NCBI GenBank assembly: GCA_037783545.1
Contig: JBBELK010000386.1
Location: 992,001 to 1,056,000 of the forward strand
DNA length: 64,000 bases
DNA from: Henricia sp. BOLD:AAB3569
Taxonomy: Eukaryota > Echinodermata > Asteroidea > Spinulosida > Echinasteridae
Direction: 5' to 3'
Shown in pieces: positions 48,057 to 60,000 of this stretch. Position 1 is the first letter of the stretch; the number at the start of each line of letters is the position of its first letter. The notes beneath the pieces were generated by a model. That model was given only the letters and a program-made list of their open reading frames with translations, did not search any database and was not told where the DNA came from. A program made the translations under genes and the position numbers.

Positions 48057-51000
48057 AATAAAAATAAATACAAAATAAATAACTGAAGATGACATTATAC
48101 AAATACGTGAACACGCATCTTTTACAAGGGCGCCCTCAAGCGTATGAAACTAGGCCCCCGACTATCCTGGTATTATAGCTCTGTTTTTCCATGCCGAGAA
48201 CCAGTTTAAATAGGACGGTGATTTCGCACAATTTCTTGAAAGCATGGACACATTTTTATTGCTTTCTCGGAAAGTAGATGAGGTACTGAGCTAACTTATT
48301 TTATTGACATATTTCGTATTAGCACTAACAGCCTCGTTTCAGATGCTCAGCCCTTGTATTACATCACGCGTCTTTTCATTTGCAAATTTCGTTTTTGACG
48401 ATAATTTGAAATAACACAGGTTGGTTTTTTATCACACACATCCTCAATCACACATGGAGTTAACGCCGTTTGTAACAGTTTTACAATCCCGTATTATCTA
48501 TCTTTAATGATGTTATCATCTACCATGATTCAATGTCATGCGTCTTTAAAATGAAACTCTTAACGATGTCAAAATGTCTCCCCACATTTCTGACACATGA
48601 GACCTGTTTTATTGTGATTGCACTGGGCCAGAAGGCAAAAACAGCAGATGAAATATTCCATCGATTCCAATTAAGAGATTATTTCAATTCTTCCCGAGCT
48701 CTCTGTGGAAATCCTGTAGTGCTCTCTGCATGGGTGCACCACACTAAATAAATATCCATATGAACAAAAATAGCGCTAAGGACAAACTTCAAAAAATACA
48801 AATTTTCTTCGAATATGGAAATTTACATTAACTTACAAACAACATGTAGTTCTACCAGAAAATGACTTTTGTTCTAACCTAACAGTCAAATAAAATACCT
48901 CCCCAAAATACTATCTATGGGAAGAAAACAGGAAATTTGCAATCTCGAATTTGGATGTGGAAGCAAAAAAGGTTTATGCAACCAGATAAATTAGTTTACA
49001 AAAACATCGGTGGTTTTTGACAATATCGTTGGAAATATACAAGACCGTGAAATTTCAGGATGGTAATGCCACATATGGTTACAAAATCTCATCACCCATG
49101 AGGTAAGTGGGGGTGGGGGGTCAGGGAGGGGTATGGGGTGGAGAAAAAAGTAATCTATGGTACCTTCAATCATGGAGGAAGAAACACTTCAATGCTTCAA
49201 TAAGGAACCGTTCTTACGCACTTTGAAAACGTACACAACAAACCTCAAATCAAGCTCACGCAAGCAAACATTTTAAACCATTTTTGTTTCCGTACACACG
49301 GTTTCCAATCCCCTAATTTTCTTCTCGAACCAAATTTACATGCATAAAATTTCAGTAGCCATGACCTTGAATTTGATTAGGGAAATCAATACGTTTTGTT
49401 AAAAATGGTTAGGGTAAGTTTATAAACACTACCCAAGTCGCTGTAACAATAACAATCGCATTGATGCGATTAGGGCCACGCACGACGCGCTAACTCGACC
49501 CAAACAACCTTGACGTCGCCAACGCAAGTCGGATAGTACTCATTTTTATCGATCCATCGAATACAAAAGTGGGAAAATCCAAACGTAATATAAATTACAA
49601 TCGTGCAGTGAACATGGATTTTAATTGGATTACTCTGGTTTGTAAAAACAAAGAGAAACTGTATGTAACATCCATGGTTTTTTATTTTCCAATGTTTTAG
49701 GTACAACGCCTTAAAGCATGAAGCACAATATTTTGGTATGGCTAATCGTAATTGAAATGAAACATCCAAACGTTATTTTCAAATGTCATGTGGTGCACAT
49801 GACAACATATTTATTCAGTATACCTTCAGTGAAATGTCCTGATCTTTTATTGAGAAAATAACTCATCATTACATTGTCACGTCGTTCACATTGTTATTTT
49901 CTTAGTTATCAGAGCTACTGTTGGGCATTAAATTATGCTCATATTTTCATTTAACACTTCATATTTTGTGTGTTCTTGCCCATGATGGATAATATTCTTG
50001 GAAGATGCTTGATATTATTGGTATCAGATAGAACTCTATACTCTTGAAACATTTCCACTTCGAACTTTTAAGAGAATTTGGATTTCTAAACCTAATTCAT
50101 CACATTCTTTAAAAAGTTGGGTAAAAAAAGGGAACATGCATGGTTAACAACAAATGTCCACAATAATTGTTTGATTTATACACAACTTTGGGTAAATGGT
50201 CCGTACTTTACCCAAGATTGTGTAAAAATTAAACAAGTCTTGGGCAAAATTGTACCCAACATGTTAAGCATGTTCCCTTTTGTACCAAACTTTTTTTCGA
50301 GTGCGCGCGGCGTCTTTGTAATACAGTTCAGCACAGCGGTCCTACTAACTTCTCACAACAACACAAATATATATATTTGAATATATCTGAAATTATTTGT
50401 TTCAAGAACTCTTAGTAAACGAGAACGTATTTACCACATGTTCTTAATCGCCGGAAATGAGTAACGACGTCAAGTACTTGTTGTCTTGACTAAATCCAAT
50501 ACGGTTTTACCTTACGTTGTAATATACAAGTTACACGTGGACCTCTAGTTTGTTATCTTCTTCTTTTTCTACTTTTTCCCCCCGTAGCCCACGCGTATTA
50601 CGCCAAACGGGGATCCGATATCGGCTCAAAGTAATAATGCCAGATTTGTTTGCGCAGTCTTGAGAGGGTTGTGGACATTACGGGCGGTGGAAGACTTAAT
50701 TTCGAGTCGGAACTCTATCCCCTCTTCAACACCGTGGCATTAAGTGCTGGGGTAGGGTTGTCGGTTAGACGTCGCCTCGGGGTGATCCGAACAGAAGGGA
50801 AAAAAAATTAACCGTATTTTGACTGCTCGATTTCTTATAAGATTTAAGACTGCAGTGCGTCTCAAAGAATATCTCGGATTTGAATAATTTTGCATTTTTG
50901 TCGCTGTGGTTGTGTCAAATAATATGTCCTTGTGAAGACTTCTTCATACAGTTTTTTGTCAAATTGGCACGGTGGGTGTGTTTGACAAGCGTGTAGTCCA

Positions 51001-54000
51001 AGTCGTATAATGAGACGATTTTACCCGCTTTGTTTGCATCAGTATACATGTATATAGCCTCTGGCTTATTTATACGGACGTGTCTCAGGTACAGAACACG
51101 GGAAGTGGCCAAAACTGCTCTCGCAAGAGCCGTATAAGTTACAAGGGGACTCCCAGGTCTCAGTTCTCTCCCATCTGACAGATATTTAGACGCCTTGGGC
51201 GTCTCTCTTTTCCCCTGTCAGAAGGATAACGTCCTGGGAATTCCTCCCCTTTTTCCGAGGAAATGAGAATTTTTAAGGGGGTCGATTCGTGTTTGAGTTA
51301 ACAGGCGATAAATGCGACTTTCAGTCACCAAACGGTCAGCGACATTTCTACAAAACTTATAATCGGCGATGAAGAGAACCGAATGCTTCGATTTTTTCTT
51401 TGAATCTGGGGCGAGAGACGATGAAATTTCACCGGGGTATTAAATGCGTCGGCTAATAAAGCGTCGACAATTATTTCAACAACCAACCACTTTAGGAGTG
51501 AAGTGCATTTGACGGGACTTCTAAAAAAAAAAACTTCCGACATCAAAGAAATATCTAAAGCCATTGAATACACAGAAACAAATTGTATAAGCTGTATACT
51601 CAAATTGTTTTCCTGAATAAAACACGGAGTGATTAAAGATAAATGACATGATTGTATAAACTATTACAAACGGCATTATCTCCATGTGTGATTTAGGATG
51701 TGTATGATAAAAACCAACCTGTATATAAATCAGCTCAGTACCCTATATACGTACTGAGAAAAGAACTGTTTCCATTCTTTAGAAATTGTCCTATTTAGAC
51801 TGGTTCCCTGGCTATACATCAATGTCGTATTTAGACTGGTTCCCTGGCTATACATCAATGTCGTATTTAGACTGGTTCCCTGGCTATACAGCAATGTCCT
51901 ATTTAGACTGGTTCCCTGGCTATACAGCAATGTCCTATTTAGACTGGTTCCCTGGCTATACAGCAATGTCCTATTTAGACTGGTTCCCTGGCTATACATC
52001 AATGTCCTATTTAGACTGGTTCCCTGGCTATACATCAATGTCGTATTTAGACTGGTTCCCTGGCTATACAGCAATGTCCTATTTAGACTGGTTCCCTGGC
52101 TATACATCAATGTCCTATTTAGACTGGTTCCCTGGCTATACAGCAATGTCCTATTTAGACTGGTTCCCTGGCTATACATCAATGTCCTATTTAGACTGGT
52201 TCCCTGGCTATACAGCAATGTCCTATTTAGACTGGTTCCCTGGCTATACAGCAATGTCGTATTTAGAGTGGTTTCCTGGCTATACAGCAATGAAAATACT
52301 ACGGTAGTCGGGGGCCAAGTTAATTTTTCTCCGAAAAAAAGTTAAGCAGCTCAGCTCAGAAATCTCTTCTACCTGTATCTTGAATGTAAAAAAATGTTCG
52401 AACGCACACTCTGACTAAATAAAAAGTTGGCTTTCCTCATGTGCCAAAGCACCGGTCAAGGAATTAATAATTGAATTTTAATTTCCAAAAGCAAATTCTT
52501 TCGCCCTTTTAATTCTCTCGACCACGTCGTTTCTTGACAAAACCACTGTTGCAATTATGCAAAAAGTGCATACTAATTGCCAATACTTATTTTAATCACG
52601 CCCATTTCACGATTGGGGTTCGCGCGTGACACAATTGGCCGGTAAGGTCTTCCCCTTGTAATTTCGACATGATATTTACGCTCTTTTTTCCCGGGCACTT
52701 TCAAGTCAGTTTGCTCTCGTTTGAAATGGGCCGGCGTGTTCAAACCTCTGGCGGGGACGTGCGAGATTTTAATGGGTTGACAGACGCGGACGGGCGCAGC
52801 TCCCCACGGAGGGGACTCTCTTTCCCCGGGTTCCTCGCAACGGTCTGCGGTTAATTACTGTCCAGAACAACCACAAAAAGGAAACCTCTTTAAAAATGAA
52901 TAATGACTCTAAGTCTTAAAAAGTGATTTATATGCCATGGACCTCAAAATGTTATCCCAATAGCCGGCGTCAATATTCTAAAAAGTCGAAAACCCACATT
53001 AAATATTCAGTTAGGTAACAAAAATAATTAAGCCTACAGGTTTTAAAATCCGATGTCACTGTTCAGTTTCCTTAAAGCTAGCTAGGGGGTACTGAAACGG
53101 GTGAGAGGGGAATGCTAAATTATTAACAAATTGATACGCTAAAGATTGTTGCTTTTACGTGCTATGAATTTAATTAGAAACTCGATACCACAACATTGTA
53201 AGCTGAGATAGTAAATTACGCTACGGGTGTTTCGGTTGTGTATTGCATACGTCGTTTCGCAAACTGTTTTGCCTTAAATGTGTCTTTGGTCCCGTGGCAG
53301 AGTTGACGTAGTGTACTCTCCCAAAAAAAGAAACGCAATTTTTTTTAAATATTAATTTTTAGTCAAAACAGAAGTCTGCTGAATACATTGGATAACAGAG
53401 CACCGATCGACCAATCACTTTAGTTGAATAGACTTGAAATCAATTCGGTATACGGTCGTGTTTTGTCCGTCCAACGCCGTTTTACCGCGCACGATCGATA
53501 AGCCGTATGAGAAGTATATATTTTGGTTTCGACCCGTATACCGACATGAGAAACCTGATTGCGCGACAATATTCGCGATTCAAAGCGCGTTGACGCTGTT
53601 GCCATAGCAAAAACCAATCACGATAATCCACGCACCGCACTCCACGGTTTGGTAGCGTCCATTTTTACTAGGGGGTGTTTAAAATTAATATGCAGTAAGA
53701 ACAATTTTCAATAGATACGTATCTTTTTTCAATAAACTGCGTTTAACTTTTAGCGACATGTATATGTCTTCTTTGAGTCTCCCATTGTCGGCTACGATTT
53801 TTGAATTGATTTCTTAATAAAACTTGGGCCAACGGAAAGGTCGAAATATTAATATGATTATGTCTCATTTTGAAATTCTGGAGTAATGGATATTGATAGG
53901 TCCACTACTTGAGAAATTATAATTCACGAGCACATTTTTTTGAAAATATGGCATGAATATTATTAAAGCCCCGTGTTTCGACCAATCAGATCTCTACGTC

Positions 54001-57000
54001 CAATTGAGGTGTCTCAAGTCGGTAACTGGAGGTCGACTAGACTTGTTCCCAGTCCATTCGCGACTAGGCTGGTGCGGTTTAAGAACCAACCGGTTTAGTT
54101 ACCGACTCGACATTAAGTCTACAGTTGGAATCGCTTCCAAGATCGTTCCACTTCAGTAATTTCTTCCAGGTCCTATATAACCTGTTTGAGCAAAGTGATT
54201 CTCACAGTATTAAAATGCCACATTTTCCGTTTGTGAGAATCATGCAGTGAATGGCTCTCAGAAAAACCAAGTTTGATTGGTTATCAGCCTGATTAAACGT
54301 GTGTGGGATGAGCTGATCACTTGAACCACGCGTCTCCCAAACTGTAGATTATAGCAAGACACTTCAGGCAGGGTGGCGCACCCTGCCTAGGCGGCTCTTA
54401 CGTGGACTGTACAGTCAGCCTTGCTACAAGAGGTCATACACGTTACTGACTGATACAAAGTTACATCTTTCCTTTTTGGATAAATAAATCATACAAATTA
54501 TCGGGATTTGAACCCGAGACTTCTAACACACCGGGTAGTTGACCTACCGCTGGCATTTTAAATGCCAGCGGTATCTTCTTAGCTTTTCTCAAAAATAAAC
54601 TGTTCTCTTGTTATTGCATGGACGCACAAAACAAAGTAACCAACACTGATCTCTGCACAGATTAGGCCCGGACGGAATTCGGACCAGGGTCACAGAGGTA
54701 GAAGGCGAGGAAGGTACTACTACGCCAACTTGATACAATTGTCGTGAATGAAGCTTAGATTTTATGCCTCGTGTATAATGCGTGTAAATATCAACATCTT
54801 GTTTTAACAATATATCCATTTTATGTGATTCTGTGTATCAATGCAGTGTTGACCAAAGCCCTTTGAGTGGAGACCTAGGGCTCTCCTGCGTCGTAGGTTC
54901 CGACGGCACCGTTCAGTTCAACACCCCTTACATCTTCATCAGCTACTGCAAGGTAGACCTCACCTACTACCCGTTCGACACCCAACACTGCCCGCTCAAG
55001 TTCGGCTCCTGGTCCTTCGACGAGACCGGCGTGGACATCGTTGCGTCCCGGCCCGATCCCGAACTGGACAACTACAAACCGAATGGGGAGTGGGATCTCC
55101 TGGACATGACGGTGGCCAGTCATAAGATCAAGTACTCGTGCTGCCAACACAAGTTCCCGGACGTGGAATACACTTTGGTGATCGAACGCAAGCCCGAGTT
55201 CTACGTGACCAACATAATTCTTCCTTATGTCCTCATCTCCGTACTTTCAATCTTCGTCTTCTATCTGCCTCCGGAGTCAGGCGAGAAGATGAACCTGTCC
55301 ATCACAACCATGTTGTCTCTGATTGTCTTCAACGAGCTGGTCATCACTACAATACCACCGGCGTCCGATGGTACCTTCCCCATTATAGGTAATCAGAAGC
55401 TGAGTGTTCAGTTGAAGCTATCACAAGGCCGTTGCAGGTTGGGTGCTGTTTTGGCGATAATAACCAGAAACATGTTTCTGACGCAGTCAATGGTTCAACC
55501 GATATGTGACTGCATCAGAAACGTGTTTTTCGTTATGGTCGGAAAAACAGACCCTCTATAACAATCCATTTACCTATATTTAATGGACTGTGTAAGCACC
55601 TCCCTCAATGGAGCAACCGTCCGCCATATTACTCCAGGCAAGACTACTTATACTACTATTGAGAACATTGACCGGGAGCAGTCTAGGCAAACATTGTCTT
55701 GCTATGGAGTAAAATGGCGGACAAATTGTTTCAATTCTCGAATAGCCACCTGGGGCCAATTTCAAGGCGCTGTTAAGTACACACAAATTTTCTTGGCACA
55801 TAATGTATTTCCTTAACTTTGCAAAAATCGGATGCCAACCAAAATTGTATGTGATGTGCATTTATTGGTATTCTGCTGCTGTTTCTAAGGCTGGATCCGA
55901 ATTAGTGGCTTTGGCTGTGGCTGTGGCTATGCTGTTTCTAAGGACTGTTATTGTCCACCCATAGCGACAGCCATAGCCACAGCCATAGCCACTAATTCCG
56001 ATCCAGCCTAAGAAAGCATTTTGACACAAAATGTTGGCTGATAACCCATTTTTACAAAGCAAAGAAATTCTGCAGTAAGCACATTTTTGTGCTTGGTAGC
56101 GTCATGAATTTGGCCCCTGCTGTTGTACAGCCGTCTATGGTATACCAATCAGCGGAAAAATCACAAGCCTAACTAGGACTAATCACGTACAAAAATGATG
56201 AAGGCACACAAAAAATGTAATAATTGCAGTTGATTTGAACAGCTCGTGGCTTGACTAATGCTTACGGAAATGTAAGGACTTGCAAGGCCTTGCATTGGTC
56301 TCCCAGAGGGCACAGATGACAACATAATAACACTTCTTTCCGCTTAGCCTTTGTCCCTTTTACAGAAGGAAATTGCTTGAACAATAAATGCTTCTTAAAC
56401 TAAGGTATTCCACAGGCCAGGAGGTCAGCAATAAAGAAAGAAACTGACAATTCTACATCAAACCAGTATGAGCAACCACCTCATACAGTCATTACAATCG
56501 AAAGAATCGGGGTGACTAATTTAACAAAAATGGGAAGAAATAAAGTCAAAGATCGTTCCATCGCCATATTGCTCCAGGATAAGCAAGCACCATACAAAGT
56601 CTGCTGATCTTGTGATCAGAAAGCCATTTCGCGCAAAGTTGACGATTTTCATTTAGTACAGAATTGTATGCATGAAAAGGTACCAGTCACAGTAAAAAAT
56701 GACCGCCTCCTTTCACTAGGCAGGCCAACTGTCTGCTCTAACTTACTTGTTTCACAGTGTATTCTTAAAAATACAAATAGACCTAGGGTGACATGAAACA
56801 CATTATGTCAGATAAATCTTTTCAAACAATTGCAAAAATCTGATCCTTTCTTAAACCCTCAAATGAAATCCAAACGCTTTTCATCTGATTTGTTGTACAT
56901 TTCAATCTTCTGTGTACCTTGTTTACATCCCCGTACATTTCCCTTTTCATAAACCAATCTTGCCAGAGCCCAATAGCTCCGTTTTGGATGCATTGTTGGA

Positions 57001-60000
57001 TAAATACAATTATTCAATACGAAAGACGTTACAACAATTGCTCATGGGGAAAGAAATATTCGTTTCCATGACAACCAGAGAGCAAATCTAATAAATAGCC
57101 TGGCGAGCTCAGACCTTTAAGTCCGGGGATTCTTTTTTCTTCTGTTTTTTAGAGAGGATTCTATTTATCCAGCTCGTTTCATTTTAATATTTCAACGATC
57201 TGTCCAAAACAAATTTCATTGTTGGGGTTTTTATTTTCTTTATGCGTCTCACAAAAGGTGTGGGCGGATTCCAACTAATTCTCTGATAAATCACTTTAAT
57301 ATCGATTATTATCATTGGTTATATATTCTTGTTTCCATTTTGAAACTCGTTTTATATTTGGACACAAAATTATTCATGACCGTACGCCAAATTAACTTTA
57401 CCAATTTCAGATGCATTTAAACGAGCAGCAACATGACCAAAATGTTGATGAACAGTAAATAATGAGAGGCCAGTGGAATCTTATTTGTACCATTTTCGCC
57501 TTTGAAAATTCACATGCACAAATCTAAGACATCTTGATTTCTCTGGTTCTTTAAAAATGTTGAAAGGATAAGACAATGCATTTACGATATCGATACGAAT
57601 TTGAGGTAATATTTAACAGCAAATTATGCATGTATTTGCAGATCATTTGTTCTTTACGAATTTTGTTGTTGTTTATCACATGAATTGGGTTAAAGTTAAA
57701 TAAGATGTTTAAAGATTTTCGGAATGGATGTTTTTTGTCGATATGTCCTCAACTCATCAATTATCGATTTTGACATGATTGCAGTTTTAATCGGCAGTTA
57801 ATAAAGTCATTTTTCAATGAGCTGTTTTCAGAAGATTTTCGAAATCGATATAATTTCCTTGGATAAAATTAATACAAACTTATAATCCAAAACTTTGACA
57901 AAATCTGCACGGAGACAACCGGTCGCAGAAAATATATCACACGGCAACCTAATATCGAACCGAACTGTTTAATAAAGTAAGCTCGTCGGCTGCTTAAAAT
58001 ACACTTCCCGGCCCACAGGCAGTCTTTGAGACAAAGCTCGCTTTCCAACATTAAACGCACCCCCTTTTTCTTAATAACTCGCGCCATTCCACTCAATTTG
58101 CCTGCAATACGTTTAGCTTGACACGAGCTCAAGCTTGCAGTTGATGGATCCAGTGTGTATTATAGGCCTATACAGAGAGGGATATAGAGTTATAATGTCG
58201 CTGAGAAAACGCGCCGCGGTAATTGAAGCTTTTGAAACTAAATTAATCCGGGAAATATAAGGTTCGTTGCTTTACAGGTTATTGAACTGGGCTTTTAGTT
58301 CTCGTTCAAGGGGTTTTGCTCAGCTCAGAAATAAACAAAAATATTCGTTTTAATGACTATTCATAAATACTTTTATGAATATTTACCCATTCTAATTGGT
58401 GGAGACCACATCACGTGGGTAGTCTTAAAGGGATGATAAAGACCGGTCTTAAACACTCTCCCTCCCATAAAATAAAATAAAATAAATAAATACATAAATA
58501 TTAAAAAAATAAAATAAAATTTAAAAAATATTCATTTCAATGTTTACCCTAATTGAGCAAGTATTAAACCTCAATAGATGCTGCATGCAAAACAATTTTT
58601 AAAATAAAAACGTGATTTTAAATTGAATGAAAAAAAGGAAAAAATGTATAGCATTCCTGCTAAGCAAACAAGCATTGTTTACAAACTAAAAATTGAGAAG
58701 TGCACAAAACATATGACAGTGCACAAATTTCAATATGTCGTAACTCTCGTGTGGTTATTATTCGGGGGAGGTAGTTTTGTAAGGTAAATGAAGGTTGTCA
58801 TGACATGCTCAACTATGGGACGAAAACAGGAAATTTACAATCTCCAATTTGGATGTGGAAGCAAAAAGGTTAGTGTAATTACTGCACTGCTTTATGGAAC
58901 CAGATAAATTAGTTTACAAAACATCAGTGGTTTTATGACGATATCCTTGAAAATATACGGATTGAGAGCGCGAAATTAGTTTTGTAAACTAATTTATCCG
59001 CTCCATAAAGCAGTGCAGTGATTACACCAATCTTTTTGCTTCCACATCCAAATTGGAGATTGCAAATCTCCCGTTTTCTTCCCATGGATAGTATTTTGGG
59101 AAGGTATTTTATATGATTGTTAGGTTACAACGAAATCCATTCTTTGAAAATATCTGAACACGCTCCTTTAAAAACAAGCTTAGGAGCTAAATGGTCTAAA
59201 GAGGGCGCTGTTAAAGCAACACGCGGAGTTATCAAAGCCAGAGATAGGTCGTATCCGTATTTATTGGCTGTGGCTTGAAATTAAACACGAGTCTGTGGAA
59301 GACGCTATGTAGCCGGCTTGATTACTTTCCATAGACTCGTGTGTTATTTCAAGACGCAGTTAATTAATTTAGAGCCAATGTATCTTTTGCAAGATATAAC
59401 TTTTTTTTATGGATTCCTGGAAAAAGGCAAAAACAAACACCACATGATTTTTTCCCGTGTAAAATGACACTTTTATAGGACAAATTGCCGACTGATTTTT
59501 TGTTCAACATAGACCTTATCGCAATTACCGCTTGAGTAAGTCTACGCAAAAGTAGCACTTTGTGCTAACTCACGCAAGCGGTATTTTCGATAAGGTATAT
59601 TAAGTAGTAGCCTATTATGTAACGGTGTTAATCCCGTTTCTGGAATTTGTAAAACATCCGCAGGAATGACCTTTATATTGACCTAAAGCATAATGAGGTC
59701 ACGGTTACATAGTCCTTTCCATATGGCCCTATGGCGTCTGGTACCCCGAGACTTCCCCATAGATTTGCGCGCATGTAAATAAACCTTGACGTCATTACAA
59801 ATGATTTTTACAAAACTGTAACCACTGGTATAAACATTATAAGAAATTCTTACCTATAACAGGACGTCTATGTGTCTCGTTTTTGGGACACGCACATATC
59901 AGTTACACTCCGCACAGCTTCACACAAAGTCACCACCGACGCACTTTGCCGTTTCCCCCGCTGGGTTTAATGTCCATCTCCCTTCCATGATACGGAAAAA

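Larger units (their letters stand above)
45508..54846 (+). other. nAChR intron 4 (9.3 kb)
   Basis: A phase-2 GT-AG intron. It holds a TA microsatellite (45896-45915), a MITE (45921-46236), a poly-G tract (48018-48055), family A copies (48058-48490 and inverted 51655-52315 with a 36-bp minisatellite), a family C copy (48850-49175), a foldback (50113-50292) and a tRNA-like B-box fragment (54500-54550, - strand). Nothing recognisable was seen in 46240-47990, 49200-50100, 50400-51640 or 52520-54480. Confidence 0.8.

Noticed and set aside
51786-52307. 173-codon + strand and 186-codon - strand frames as repeat proteins
   Set aside because: Both arise from the 36-bp minisatellite; the first + codon is not ATG, flanks are family A repeat, and unit differences look neutral.
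54890-54900. Alternative exon 5 acceptors after CCTAG or CGTAG
   Set aside because: Both leave two bases before the frame, which does not match the phase-2 end of exon 4.
55389-55561. Continuation of the exon 5 reading frame past PIIG
   Set aside because: It runs through the GTAATC donor into intron; the family requires TM3 next, which exon 6 supplies in phase.
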